This document shows positions 1 through 7,779 of a DNA stretch of 42,170 bases, piece by piece; within the stretch, counting starts at the first letter, position 1; each line of letters starts with the position of its first letter. The notes under the pieces are model-generated. The model made no database searches, was not told where the DNA came from, and was given only the letters and a program-made list of their open reading frames with translations. Position numbers and translations under genes: made by a program. Source of the DNA: Rhodobacter sp. (GTDB lineage: Bacteria > Pseudomonadota > Alphaproteobacteria > Rhodobacterales > Rhodobacteraceae); contig PNJK01000028.1 of NCBI GenBank assembly GCA_013821825.1, positions 1 to 42,170 of the forward strand. Direction: 5' to 3'.

Positions 1-825
1 AAGACCGTTCGCGATGCGGCGATCATGCTGGAGGCGATGTCCGGTCATGACCCGAAAGATTCGACCAGTGCCGATCTGGCCGTGCCGGATTTCGAGGCCG
101 CGCTGACCGGCGATATCCGGGGCAAGGTCATCGGCATCCCGCGCGAGTACCGGATGGACGGCATGCCGGTCGAGATCGAGGCGCTGTGGCAGCAGGGCAT
201 CGCGATGATGCGCGATGCCGGGGCCGAGGTGCGCGACATCAGCCTGCCGCACACGAAATACGCGCTGCCCGCCTATTACGTCATCGCCCCGGCCGAGGCG
301 TCCAGCAACCTCGCCCGCTATGACGGGGTGCGCTATGGCCACCGGGCGAAGCTGGCGGCGGGCGACGGGATCACCGAGATGTATGAAAAGACGCGCGCCG
401 AAGGTTTCGGGCCGGAAGTTCAGCGGCGAATCATGGTTGGGACCTATGTGCTGTCGGCGGGCTTCTACGACGCCTATTACAACCGCGCCCGCAAGGTGCG
501 CGCCCTGATCAAGCGCGACTTCGACAATGTCTTCGCCGATGGCATCGACGCGATCCTGACCCCCGCCACCCCATCCGCCGCCTTCGGCCTTGGCGAGATG
601 TCGGATGCCGACCCGATCCAGATGTATCTGAACGATGTTTTCACCGTGACGGTGAACCTTGCGGGTCTGCCCGGCATCTCGGTGCCGGTGGGGCTGGATG
701 CGCAGGGCCTTCCGCTTGGGCTGCAACTGATCGGCCGCCCGTGGGACGAAGCCGCCTTGCTCAATCACGCGCATGTTCTTGAAAACCGTGCAGGCTTTGT
801 GGCCAAAGCCGAAAAATGGTGGTAA
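1..825 (+). CDS. gatA: Aspartyl/glutamyl-tRNA(Asn/Gln) amidotransferase subunit A, 3' part
   Basis: The frame is open from base 1 to TAA at 823-825, so the gene starts upstream; 274 C-terminal residues are present. GatA hydrolyses glutamine and, in the GatCAB complex, passes ammonia to Glu-tRNA(Gln) or Asp-tRNA(Asn) in the cytoplasm. The visible part has the GatA pattern of the C-terminal half of the amidase fold: a VIGIPREY strand, the block around [38 protein letters not shown], and a late [11 protein letters not shown] / [11 protein letters not shown] segment. GatA is usually about 490 residues, so roughly 215 residues including the Lys-Ser-Ser catalytic triad lie outside the window. A generic amidase is the alternative, but the '[13 protein letters not shown]' block is typical of GatA. 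Confidence 0.92.
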   Translation, partial: KTVRDAAIMLEAMSGHDPKDSTSADLAVPDFEAALTGDIRGKVIGIPREYRMDGMPVEIEALWQQGIAMMRDAGAEVRDISLPHTKYALPAYYVIAPAEASSNLARYDGVRYGHRAKLAAGDGITEMYEKTRAEGFGPEVQRRIMVGTYVLSAGFYDAYYNRARKVRALIKRDFDNVFADGIDAILTPATPSAAFGLGEMSDADPIQMYLNDVFTVTVNLAGLPGISVPVGLDAQGLPLGLQLIGRPWDEAALLNHAHVLENRAGFVAKAEKWW

Positions 826-855
826 GGGGCGCAAAACAACCCTGTCGAGGCAGCA

Positions 856-1599
856 ATGATCCGTCTTCCTTTCGGCCCCGCCACCGCTGCGGTCCTAGCC
901 GCGCTTGCCTTGGCCGCCTGCACCCCCACCACCTCTGACAACGGGGCTGGCGTCGGCTTTCAGGACTACAACGGCTATGTCCGCGGTGCGCAGCCCGGCC
1001 CGGTCCCGACAGGACCCGTCGTCGTGCCGCCGCCCTCGGGGACGTTCGACCCGGCCGCTGCTGCCGCCGCCATTGACCGCGCCGAAGGCGTGGCACCGGA
1101 CGGAGCAACTGCCCCTGCCACAGCCCTCCCGCCAGTGACCGACAGCTCCAGCCGCCCGCGGGGCGGTGCCCCCGCCGGGATCCGCGAGGAATCGGGCGAA
1201 GTTGCGGCCTATGCCGGCATCTCGGACGAACAGGACTTCGCAGCCGTCGCCGCGCGCGAGACGATTGAAAGCGATGCAGCCCGGATCGAGCAGAACCGGT
1301 CGGAATACGTGATTGTCCAGCCGAAAGACCTGCCGCAGCGTCCCGGCGATACCGGGCCGAACATCGTGGAATTCGCGCTGGCCACCGAACATGCGCCGGG
1401 CGTGCAACTGTACAAGCGCGGCGGCCTTGGCATCCGCGACCCGAACGCCGCCTGCGCCAAGTTCGCCTCGCCCGACCAGGCGCAGCAGGAGTTTCTGGCC
1501 AAGGGTGGCCCCGAGCGTGACCGGATGGGTGTCGACCCCGATGGCGACGGCTTTGCCTGCTCGTGGGATCCGCGCCCGTTCCGCACCGCACTGCAGTGA
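856..1599 (+). CDS. Lipoprotein with C-terminal excalibur-like Ca-binding motif
   Basis: The 247-residue product starts with a lipoprotein signal peptide (hydrophobic run ending in LALAAC, lipid-acceptor Cys about residue 21). The middle is rich in Ala, Pro and Gly and low in complexity. The last 50 residues carry two Cys about 40 apart and a DPDGDGFAC segment, which matches the DxDxDGxxC core of excalibur calcium-binding domains. I infer an envelope-anchored protein that binds calcium near its C-terminus; the exact role is unknown. Its stop overlaps the GTG start of the next gene, a peptidoglycan amidase, which suggests joint translation and a cell-wall role. gatA ends only 30 bases upstream. 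Confidence 0.75.
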   Translation: MIRLPFGPATAAVLAALALAACTPTTSDNGAGVGFQDYNGYVRGAQPGPVPTGPVVVPPPSGTFDPAAAAAAIDRAEGVAPDGATAPATALPPVTDSSSRPRGGAPAGIREESGEVAAYAGISDEQDFAAVAARETIESDAARIEQNRSEYVIVQPKDLPQRPGDTGPNIVEFALATEHAPGVQLYKRGGLGIRDPNAACAKFASPDQAQQEFLAKGGPERDRMGVDPDGDGFACSWDPRPFRTALQ

Positions 1600-2264
1600 C
1601 GCCAAGCCACCCGTCGCCGAACTTCGGGGACCGGCGGGGCGGCCAGCGGCCTGAACTGGTCGTGCTGCACTATACCGCGATGGCCAGCTGCGCCGAGGCG
1701 CTGCAGCGCCTGTGCGACCCCTTGGCCGAGGTGTCGGCGCATTACCTGATCGACACTGACGGCACCGTCTTGTCGCTGGTGGCTGAAAAGGCCCGCGCCT
1801 GGCATGCCGGGGCGGGCAGTTGGGCCGGGCGCGGCGATGTCAATTCGCGCTCGATCGGGATCGAACTGGCGAACCCCGGCACAGAGCCTTTCGCCGCCCC
1901 GCAGATGGCGGCACTGGAAGACCTGCTGGGCGGCATCCTGATGCGCTGGGCGCTGCCGCCGCAGGCGGTGATCGGCCACAGCGACATGGCCCCGGGCCGC
2001 AAGGGCGACCCCGGCCCCCGCTTTGACTGGCGCCGCCTTGCATTGGCGGGGCTGTCGGTCTGGCCGGAACCCGCCGCCCCTGGCGATTTCATTGCCGACC
2101 TGCGCGCCTTCGGCTACCCGGATCTGCCGCCGGAAACCCTCCTGCCCGCGTTCCGCCAGCGCTTTCGCCCCTGGGCCACCGGCCCGCTGGACGACACCGA
2201 CCGTGCCCTTGCTGCTGATCTTTGCCACCGCTTTCCCATTGACGTAGCAGCCCCGCAAGCATAA
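1596..2264 (+). CDS. N-acetylmuramoyl-L-alanine amidase, AmpD-like (Amidase_2)
   Basis: Zinc amidase of the AmpD/PGRP fold, cleaving the bond between N-acetylmuramic acid and L-alanine in peptidoglycan or recycled anhydro-muropeptides. The zinc-ligand pattern is visible: His in LVVLHYTAM near residue 25, His in VIGHSD, and Asp in KGDPGPRFDW; NSRSIGIELAN is the usual central strand. The C-terminal 60 residues resemble the small peptidoglycan-binding-like tail of longer AmpD proteins. I chose GTG at 1596 (222 residues), which overlaps the upstream stop as GTGA; an upstream in-frame start at 1563 would add 11 unlikely residues. No signal peptide is seen, so a cytoplasmic recycling role is more likely than secretion. 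Its 3' end contains the promoter of rnpB. Confidence 0.85.
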   Translation: MTPSHPSPNFGDRRGGQRPELVVLHYTAMASCAEALQRLCDPLAEVSAHYLIDTDGTVLSLVAEKARAWHAGAGSWAGRGDVNSRSIGIELANPGTEPFAAPQMAALEDLLGGILMRWALPPQAVIGHSDMAPGRKGDPGPRFDWRRLALAGLSVWPEPAAPGDFIADLRAFGYPDLPPETLLPAFRQRFRPWATGPLDDTDRALAADLCHRFPIDVAAPQA

Positions 2265-2267
2265 CTC
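2239..2267 (+). promoter_or_regulatory. Predicted sigma-70 promoter of rnpB
   Basis: A TTGACG -35 box (2239-2244) is followed by a 17-base spacer and a weak TAACTC -10 box (2262-2267). The predicted start, about 7 bases on, falls at 2274, exactly the 5' base of the RNase P terminal helix. The promoter lies within the last codons and stop of the amidase gene. Confidence 0.5.
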
Positions 2268-2273
2268 GAACCC

Positions 2274-2684
2274 GCGCGGAGGGCTGGATGGCCGCGGCCC
2301 CAGACGAAGGTCCGGGGTCGAGGAAAGTCCGGACTCCAGCTGGCAAGGGTGCCGGGTAATCCCCGGCGGGGGCAACCCCAGGGAAAGCGCCACAGAGAAG
2401 AGACTTCCCTTGTTCGCAAGGGTAAAGGTGAAACGGTGGGGTAAGAGCCCACCGCGGACTTGGCGACAAGGACGGCACGGCAAGCCCCACCCGGAGCAAT
2501 GCCAAATAGGGGCCTCGCGGCGAGGCTGGTCCCGGATCTCGGTCCGGGATACCGCTCGCCAGGGACGCCAGCGCCCGAGAGGCCCGGGTTGGCAGCTTGA
2601 CCGCCGTGGCGACACGGTCGGCAGAGGAATGGTCATCCAGGGCCGCAAGGCCTGGACAAAATCCGGCTTACAGGCCCTCCGCGC
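2274..2684 (+). ncRNA. rnpB: RNase P RNA (class A, alphaproteobacterial type)
   Basis: About 411 bases, the catalytic RNA that trims tRNA 5' leaders together with RnpA. The universal block GAGGAAAGTCCGGACTCC begins at about 2319, and the matching late block with ATCCGGCTTA is at 2661-2670 (helix P4 strands). The ends are set by a perfect 10-bp terminal helix: GCGCGGAGGG at 2274-2283 pairs with CCCTCCGCGC at 2675-2684. An internal GGTGAAACGGTGGGGTAAGAG block at about 2427-2447 is also a conserved RNase P segment. Open frames through here are not genes. No clear T-rich terminator follows, so the RNA end is probably formed by processing. Confidence 0.96.
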
Positions 2685-2827
2685 AATATTTCTGACAACT
2701 TTCCCGGCAGGGGTTGCCAGCCTGCAGATTGATCCCGGTCAACGTGGCAGGTTCCCCGATTGGATAAGAACATGTGTGGGGGGGCGGATCATTCGCGACC
2801 CGCAATCCCCGCAAAGGAGTAGTGACG

Positions 2828-3439
2828 ATGAGAAAACTGGTGATGATTTCTGCCATCGCTGCGGCGATGTCTTCTACGGCGTTTGCCCAGGGCCAGCCCG
2901 GCGGCGGTTGGTGGGATGGCTGGGGCATGGGTCCCGGCTGGGGCGTATGGCAAGGCGGTCCGGGGATGATGCAGCCCGGCTTTGGCGGCGGCCCCGGTTG
3001 GGGTGGCGGTGGCTGGGGTAGCGGCTGGGGGCCGGGAATGCCTCCAGGCGCCGGACCGGGAGGTTGGCCCGGAATGGGCGGCGGTGGCATGGGCATGGCC
3101 GCCATCGACGCCAATCAGGACGGCGCGATTTCCGCCGAGGAAGCAGCCGCACATGCCGAGTTCATGTTCGAGGTCATGGACGCCGATCAGGATAGCCTGC
3201 TTGTTGCCAGCGAACTGGGTGGCGGTCGCATGGACATGATGCGTGTGATGAACCCGGCGATGTCGGCGGTCATGCAGGAGCGCCACGCCGCGCGGTTTGC
3301 GGCGCGCGATGGCGACGGCGACGGCAAAGTCACGATGGCCGAGTTCCTGGCCGCCGAAAAGGCGCAGTACGATGCCGCCGATGCCGATGGCGACGGCACC
3401 GTGACACCTTGGGAGTTGCGCAGCCAGATGTGGCAATGA
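2828..3439 (+). CDS. Secreted EF-hand protein with Gly/Trp-rich linker
   Basis: A 203-residue exported protein. ATG at 2828 is preceded by AAAGGAG (2813-2819) at good spacing and opens a clear signal peptide ending ...SSTAFAQ. Residues about 22-90 are a low-complexity Gly/Trp/Pro/Met-rich region. The rest holds four EF-hand-like loops in two pairs: DANQDGAISAEE, DADQDSLLVASE (the second has Ser where the fixed Gly is usual), DGDGDGKVTMAE and DADGDGTVTPWE. I infer periplasmic or extracellular calcium binding. The function of the family is not known to me. It stands alone between rnpB and rpmG, with about 140 bases of leader. Confidence 0.85.
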   Translation: MRKLVMISAIAAAMSSTAFAQGQPGGGWWDGWGMGPGWGVWQGGPGMMQPGFGGGPGWGGGGWGSGWGPGMPPGAGPGGWPGMGGGGMGMAAIDANQDGAISAEEAAAHAEFMFEVMDADQDSLLVASELGGGRMDMMRVMNPAMSAVMQERHAARFAARDGDGDGKVTMAEFLAAEKAQYDAADADGDGTVTPWELRSQMWQ

Positions 3440-3540
3440 AGCCGCGCATTTGCGGTTGACTCTGCCAGCCCCGCGGCTAAAAGGCGGGCTTCAAGGATTT
3501 CACCGGGGGCCTTTGGTTTCCCGATGCAGGAGAAGCGACC

Positions 3541-3708
3541 ATGGCGAAGCCGGCCACCATCAAGATCCGCCTGAACTCCACTGCGGGGACCGGCCACTTC
3601 TACGTGACCAAGAAGAACGCCCGCACGATGACCGAAAAGATGGTCGTCAAGAAGTATGACCCGGTCAAGCGGGAGCATGTCGAATACAAGGAAGGCAAGA
3701 TCAAGTAG
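3541..3708 (+). CDS. rpmG: 50S ribosomal protein L33 (C-minus form)
   Basis: A 55-residue basic protein beginning [20 protein letters not shown] and containing [21 protein letters not shown], the L33 signature. It binds 23S rRNA near the E site of the large subunit. The zinc-binding CxxC pairs of the C-plus paralogue are absent, so this is the zinc-independent form, usual in Proteobacteria. AGGAG lies about 8 bases before ATG 3541. The gene is monocistronic: a strong terminator follows 25 bases after its stop. Confidence 0.96.
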   Translation: MAKPATIKIRLNSTAGTGHFYVTKKNARTMTEKMVVKKYDPVKREHVEYKEGKIK

Positions 3709-3733
3709 GATCCTGTCCGTCCTCAAGGTTCAG

Positions 3734-3768
3734 GGGCCGTGCCGGAAGGCGCGGCCCTTTCCTTTTCT
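3734..3768 (+). terminator. Rho-independent terminator of rpmG
   Basis: A 10-bp stem, GGGCCGTGCC (3734-3743) with GGCGCGGCCC (3748-3757), one G-T wobble, a GGAA tetraloop, and a pyrimidine tract TTTCCTTTTCT after it. Confidence 0.85.
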
Positions 3769-3792
3769 TGCCCGGAACGCCATATCCGTCGG

Positions 3793-4320
3793 GTGACAGC
3801 CCGCATCCTGACGCTTCGTCGTGCCGTGCCGGAGGATCTTTCCGCCGTCGACCGGCTGCTGTCGCGCAGCTATCCGCGGCTGCTTGCGGCGGATTACCCG
3901 CCGTCAACCCTTGTGCTTGCGGTGCCGCGTATCGCCCGTGCCCGGCCGGAACTGCTGGCTTCCGGCACCTATTTCCTGGCCGAGGGGGCCGACGGCGCGC
4001 TGCTTGCCGCCGGTGGCTGGACCCATGCCACGCCCTCGGGCGGCACGGTGGCCGACACCGGTCATGTCCGCCATGTGGCGACCGACCCCGACGTGGTGCG
4101 GGGCGGCATCGGCCGCGCGCTGATGGCCAAAGTGATGCAGGACGCACATGCGGAAGGGATGCTGTGGCTGGACTGCCTGTCCACCCGCACCGCCGTGCCG
4201 TTCTACACTGCCATGGGCTTTCGCGTCCTTTTCCCGATCGAGGTGCAGCTTGCCCCCGGCATCAGCTTTCCGGTCGTCCGGATGATGGCGGATCTGAGCC
4301 GGCTGCCGCAGCGGGGCTGA
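3793..4320 (+). CDS. GNAT family N-acetyltransferase
   Basis: Predicted acetyl-CoA-dependent N-acetyltransferase of about 175 residues; substrate unknown. The core motif A is visible as VRHVATDPDVVRGGIGRAL (R-x-x-G-x-G-type pyrophosphate loop), followed by the helix LMAKVMQDAHAEG and the strand MLWLDCLST; the C-terminal TAVPFYTAMGFRVL is the usual motif B. I placed the start at GTG 3793 because the longer frame beginning at 3739 would run through the rpmG terminator hairpin. It ends 70 bases before the convergent membrane protein gene, with a bidirectional terminator between. Confidence 0.8.
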   Translation: MTARILTLRRAVPEDLSAVDRLLSRSYPRLLAADYPPSTLVLAVPRIARARPELLASGTYFLAEGADGALLAAGGWTHATPSGGTVADTGHVRHVATDPDVVRGGIGRALMAKVMQDAHAEGMLWLDCLSTRTAVPFYTAMGFRVLFPIEVQLAPGISFPVVRMMADLSRLPQRG

Positions 4321-4344
4321 GCCCTGCACGCCCGGTGCAAATGA

Positions 4345-4372
4345 AAAGGGCCGGTCCAAGGACCGGCCCTTT
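4345..4372. terminator. Bidirectional intrinsic terminator between convergent genes
   Basis: A perfect 13-bp stem, AAAGGGCCGGTCC (4345-4357) with GGACCGGCCCTTT (4360-4372), two-base loop, with A- and T-rich flanks so it can act in both directions. It separates the GNAT gene (+) from the Bax-inhibitor-1 gene (-). Confidence 0.85.
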
Positions 4373-4391
4373 CCGCATTCTTCCTACCGGC

Positions 4392-5129
4392 TTATTCGCG
4401 GTTGCCCATGAATTGCAGCAGGAACATGAACATGTTGATGAAGTCGAGGTACAGATTCAGCGCGCCCATGATGGCGGCCTTGCCCAGCCATTCCTGATCC
4501 ATCGACTGCGCATGAGCAACGTACTCGGCCTTGATCTTCTGCGTGTCATACGCGGTCAGACCGGCGAAGATCAGCAGGCCGATCACCGAGATGGCGAAGG
4601 CAAGCGCCGAAGACGCAAGGAAGATGTTCACCACCATCGCGACAATCAGGCCGATCAGGCCCATCAACAGGAAAGTGCCCATGCCCGACAGGTCGCGCTT
4701 GGTGACGTAGCCGTACAGCGACAGCCCCGCGAAGGCGATCGAGGTGATCAGGAAGGTCTGCGCGATGGAGACGCCGGTGAAGACCTTGAAGATCCAGGCC
4801 AGCGACAGGCCCATCACCGCCGCGAAGGCGTAGAAGAACACCTGAGCGGCCGCAGCCGACATGCGGTTGATCAGCGCGCCAAAGGCGAACACCATGGCAA
4901 GCGGGGCGAACATGATCACCCAGCCCAGGATATTCGGGCGCAGCGTCAGCGGGTCGCGGAAGATCTGCAGCAGGACGTCGGACGTGCCGACCGACCATGC
5001 CACGCCTGCCGTGACCAGCATTGCCACGGACATCAGCCCGTAGACCTTGTTCATATGGGCACGAAGCCCTTCGTCGATCTGCGCGCGGGCGCCTACGCCT
5101 GCGGTGCGGACCGTTTCATACTGAGCCAT
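4392..5129 (-). CDS. Bax inhibitor-1/YccA family membrane protein
   Basis: A 245-residue inner-membrane protein of the BI-1/YccA (TMBIM) family. After a short N-terminal tail (MAQYETVRTAGVGARAQID) there are six to seven hydrophobic segments, including VYGLMSVAMLVTAGVAW, WVIMFAPLAMVFAF and FLITSIAFAGLSLYGYVTKRDL, and it ends with ALNLYLDFINMFMFLLQF, the family's conserved C-terminal helix. Bacterial members are linked to FtsH modulation and calcium leak; which applies here is not shown. ATG at 5129 is preceded by a strong GGAGG; a start at 5159 would add ten residues lacking support. A promoter is predicted at 5191-5219. Confidence 0.9.
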   Translation of the reverse strand: MAQYETVRTAGVGARAQIDEGLRAHMNKVYGLMSVAMLVTAGVAWSVGTSDVLLQIFRDPLTLRPNILGWVIMFAPLAMVFAFGALINRMSAAAAQVFFYAFAAVMGLSLAWIFKVFTGVSIAQTFLITSIAFAGLSLYGYVTKRDLSGMGTFLLMGLIGLIVAMVVNIFLASSALAFAISVIGLLIFAGLTAYDTQKIKAEYVAHAQSMDQEWLGKAAIMGALNLYLDFINMFMFLLQFMGNRE

Positions 5130-5190
5130 TGACGCCTCCGATGTTATCCTTAAGGGCACCGCCGGGAAACCGGCGCGGCCTCACGCACTG

Positions 5191-5219
5191 AATATCGTCA
5201 TTGCGTCCCGTGATTTCAA
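5191..5219 (-). promoter_or_regulatory. Predicted promoter of the BI-1 gene
   Basis: On the minus strand TTGAAA (5214-5219), a 17-base spacer and GATATT (5191-5196), placing the transcript start about 55 bases before ATG 5129. Confidence 0.4.
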
Positions 5220-5259
5220 GCGTCTTGACTGGTTTACCCGCGGTTTACCCGTGCTTCGG

Positions 5260-5475
5260 TCAGCATCTCCAATGCGCAGGAGCATCCCAGACCGGGCGCG
5301 TCGCCTCGGCCTCGGCCTGCGCCCGGGTCAGGCCGATATCGCGTAGGATGTGGTCGTCCAGCCGGGCCAGCTGCCCGCGTGACCGGGCAAGGGTGAGAGC
5401 ACACTTCAGGGCTGCCCAGATCTGCATCGGGGCCTGTCGCCGGGGGCGGCTTTGGGGAAGGGTCCGGGGGGTCAT
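5260..5475 (-). CDS. DUF1127 domain small protein
   Basis: A 71-residue basic protein. The C-terminal block LARLDDHILRDIGLTRAQA is the DUF1127 (YjiS-like) signature: a short amphipathic helix with arginines and a conserved D-I-G-L turn. Family members in alphaproteobacteria have been tied to RNA turnover, phosphate or envelope stress; no function can be assigned here from sequence. ATG at 5475 has AAAGGAGA just upstream. It is divergent from a LysR-type regulator 126 bases away, which may control it. Confidence 0.82.
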   Translation of the reverse strand: MTPRTLPQSRPRRQAPMQIWAALKCALTLARSRGQLARLDDHILRDIGLTRAQAEAEATRPVWDAPAHWRC

Positions 5476-5601
5476 GACAATCTCCTTTGATCTGAATTCG
5501 TGATGGGGCTTCTGGTTTCCATCACCATGCTTGAACAGATCGCCCAACTCTGCGCATAATGGAAACGAATGATTGTGACGCGATTCATCAAGGAACGTGA
5601 T

Positions 5602-6453
5602 ATGCCCCGCAACCTCGACCTGACTGCCGTGCGATCCTTTGTAACCGTGGCTGATGTCGGTGGGGTGACAAGGGCGGCAGGCTATCTGAACCTGACGCAA
5701 TCCGCCGTCTCGATGCAGATCAAGCGTCTGGAGGAGTCGCTGGGCATGCAGTTGTTCCTGCGGGCGGCGCGCAAGCTGGCGCTTTCACCCGAAGGCGAGC
5801 AGCTTTTGTCCTACGGTCGCAGGATGCTGGCCCTTAACGACGAGGCGCTGTCGCGCTTTGCCGCTACCGCCTGCGGGGGCGAGATCCGGCTGGGCGTGCC
5901 GCATGACGTGGTCTATCCGGCGATTCCCGGCATTCTGAAGCGAATGTCGCAAGCCTGGCCCTGCGTGCGGATCAACCTGGTGTCGTCTTTCACCGTCCTG
6001 ATGAAGGAGGACTTCGCCAAGGGCGGGTTCGACGTGATCCTGACGACCGAGGAAGCCCCGGACCCCGGGGCCGAGGTTCTGGGCGACCGTCCGCTGGTCT
6101 GGATTGGGGCGCCCGACGGCAACGCGTGGCAGCGCAGGCCTCTTCGGCTGGGCTTCAAGGACACCTGCATCTTCCGACCGCGTGCTCAGGCCGCGCTGGA
6201 GGCGGCCGGCATCCCCTGGGAACTGGCAACGGGCGGCGAAAGCGAACAGGCGGTCGAGGCGACGGTGGCCGCCGATCTGGCAATCACCGCGCGGATGGCT
6301 GGCAGCATTCCCGATGGAACCGCCATCATCGCCTCCGAAAACCAGTTGCCGCTGCTGGGCGACATGAAGCTTGCCCTCTACCGCGCCAACACCCGCAAGG
6401 ACGAAGCGGTCGAGATGCTGATGGCCGAACTGCGCTGCGCCTACGCCTGCTGA
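5602..6453 (+). CDS. LysR family transcriptional regulator
   Basis: A 283-residue LTTR. The N-terminal winged helix (LDLTAVRSFVTVADVGGVTRAAGYLNLTQSAVSMQIKRLEE, residues about 4-45) contains the expected recognition helix, followed by LGMQLFLRAARKLALSPEG. The substrate-binding half starts near residue 90 (GEIRLGVPHDV). ATG 5602 follows AAGGAA by about 8 bases; a start at 5569 without a clear ribosome site would add 11 residues. It is divergent from the DUF1127 gene, the likely target or autoregulation site, and overlaps the convergent oxidoreductase gene by 13 bases at the 3' ends. Confidence 0.9.
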   Translation: MPRNLDLTAVRSFVTVADVGGVTRAAGYLNLTQSAVSMQIKRLEESLGMQLFLRAARKLALSPEGEQLLSYGRRMLALNDEALSRFAATACGGEIRLGVPHDVVYPAIPGILKRMSQAWPCVRINLVSSFTVLMKEDFAKGGFDVILTTEEAPDPGAEVLGDRPLVWIGAPDGNAWQRRPLRLGFKDTCIFRPRAQAALEAAGIPWELATGGESEQAVEATVAADLAITARMAGSIPDGTAIIASENQLPLLGDMKLALYRANTRKDEAVEMLMAELRCAYAC

Positions 6454-7412
6454 TCCACCCGGATCACCACCTTGCCAGTCGCGCGACGGGTTCGCAGCAG
6501 GTCCAGCCCTTCGGGGAAATCCTCAAACGGCAGGACCTGGCCGATATGCGGCCGCAAGGCACCCTCGGCCCGCCAGCGCAGAAGTTCGGCCATGCTGGCC
6601 GCGACCAGTTCCGGCGCATGCGCCTGATAGCCGCCATACCAGAAGCCTGACACCGTCAGGTTCTTGACCAGTAGCAGGTTCGCCGGAATCTGCGGCACCT
6701 GCCCCGAGGCAAAGCCGATGGCCAGAAGCCGTCCATCCGGCTTGCAGGCGCGTAACGCCTCGTCGAAAGCCGGGCCGCCAACGGCATCATAGACCACATC
6801 CACCCCGCCAAGGGCGCGCAGCGCGTCTTTCAACCCGGGCGCCTCGCTGTCAATCAGGTGGTCCGCTCCCGCTGCCCGCGCCACCTCCAGCCGCGAGGCA
6901 GTTCTGGCGGAAGCGATCACTCTCGCCCCCAGTCTTTTGCCGATCTCGATTGCAGTCAGACCCACGCCGCCTGCGGCCCCGGTCACGAACAGCGTCTCGC
7001 CGGGTTGCAGTCGCGCCTTGTGGGCCAGCGCCAGATGCGAGGTGCCGTAGGCGATCGGAAATCCCGCCGCCTCGTCAAAGCCCATTGCGTCGGGAATCTG
7101 CGAAAGCCGGTCCGCCGGAATACAAAGTTCCTCTGCGAGCGCACCGGTGCCGGATACGCCCAGCACCCGGGTTCCGGGGCGTGGGCCGTCAGTATCCGGC
7201 CCCAGGGCCTCGACCACGCCGGAGAACTCCATTCCCGGCACGAACGGCAAGGGCGGACGGACCTGGTATTTCCCTTCAATCATCAGAAGGTCGGCGAAGT
7301 TCAGCCCGGCAGCCACCACCCGCACCCGTGCTTCGCCTTTGCCAGGTAAAGGCCTTTCCCAGCGGTTGTGTTTCGGTTGGCTTCCCAGGGACACGACTTC
7401 CCAAACCTGCAT
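6441..7412 (-). CDS. Zinc-free NADPH:quinone oxidoreductase, MDR superfamily
   Basis: A 323-residue medium-chain dehydrogenase/reductase of the quinone oxidoreductase branch. Features: a GroES-like N-terminal domain with GLNFADLLMIEGKYQ and PFVPGMEFSGVVEALG; the Rossmann loop GAAGGVG at residues 145-151 followed by IEIGKRLGARVIASART, which suggests NADPH; no catalytic-zinc Cys/His pattern. It would reduce quinones or enones, or act on CoA-linked enoyl substrates (the FQNKXYLP-like NADPH:quinone group is common in these bacteria). ATG 7412 is preceded by GGGAGTG. Its last codons overlap the convergent LysR gene by 13 bases. Confidence 0.88.
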   Translation of the reverse strand: MQVWEVVSLGSQPKHNRWERPLPGKGEARVRVVAAGLNFADLLMIEGKYQVRPPLPFVPGMEFSGVVEALGPDTDGPRPGTRVLGVSGTGALAEELCIPADRLSQIPDAMGFDEAAGFPIAYGTSHLALAHKARLQPGETLFVTGAAGGVGLTAIEIGKRLGARVIASARTASRLEVARAAGADHLIDSEAPGLKDALRALGGVDVVYDAVGGPAFDEALRACKPDGRLLAIGFASGQVPQIPANLLLVKNLTVSGFWYGGYQAHAPELVAASMAELLRWRAEGALRPHIGQVLPFEDFPEGLDLLRTRRATGKVVIRVDQQA

Positions 7413-7512
7413 GTCACACTCCCGTTTCGGCGGTTCCGCAACCCACTTTTGCTACCTTTTTTTCCGAGTAGTGCACAATATGCGGTCTTCTAAAGGACTG
7501 TATCTTTGCAAA

Positions 7513-7568
7513 ATGCAACAAGATGCCCTGGGAGTTGCATTATGCATTGCATCTTGGGACTCTCCCAG
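7513..7568. promoter_or_regulatory. Nested inverted repeats, candidate upstream activator site
   Basis: Three overlapping dyads: ATGCAA (7513-7518) with TTGCAT (7535-7540); CAAGATGC (7519-7526) with GCATCTTG (7549-7556); CTGGGAG (7528-7534) with CTCCCAG (7562-7568). ATGCATTGCAT at 7542-7552 is itself a dyad. They sit 150-210 bases before the sigma-54 promoter, the usual distance for an enhancer-binding activator. Role is inferred only. Confidence 0.4.
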
Positions 7569-7720
7569 AAGGCGAGCAATTTGGCCGCTGAGCCCGTAAA
7601 GGATGCTCAAGCGAACAACCGCACCGTGTTTTGAGCGATTGTATAATTCACCCTGTATAAAAGGATAGGTTTTCGACCCCGGAAGTCTTTTTTTGGGAGA
7701 AGTTCTGGACTCGCCGGTAC

Positions 7721-7737
7721 TGGCACGGAACTTGCTT
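7721..7737 (+). promoter_or_regulatory. Sigma-54 (RpoN) promoter
   Basis: TGGCACG (7721-7727), four bases, then TTGCTT (7732-7737): a match at every fixed position of the -24/-12 consensus TGGCACG-N4-TTGCW. The transcript should begin near 7747, about 33 bases before ATG 7780. Confidence 0.75.
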
Positions 7738-7779
7738 ACAAATCTATGAGGGGACTGAATACTGTAGTTGGAGTGAAGA

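Larger units (their letters stand above)
7413..7779. other. AT-rich 367-base intergenic control region
   Basis: Contains no gene that I can support. It is clearly lower in GC than its neighbours and holds a cluster of nested inverted repeats (7513-7568), an isolated TATAAT at 7642-7647 without a good -35 box, a T-run near 7453-7462, a second T-run near 7688-7694, and the sigma-54 promoter at 7721-7737. All but the first bases appear to serve the XRE regulator gene. Confidence 0.7.

Noticed and set aside
2410-3021. Open frame of about 200 codons through the RNase P RNA
   Set aside because: It overlaps the conserved rnpB core and helix P4 and has no protein-like features.
3768-5132. 454-codon plus-strand frame across the GNAT gene and BI-1 gene
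   Set aside because: It runs through a strong terminator and opposite a real membrane protein gene; composition is non-protein-like.
5231-5251. Tandem direct repeat GGTTTACCCG x2 (11-base step)
   Set aside because: Only two copies just past the DUF1127 stop; could be an operator but there is no supporting context.
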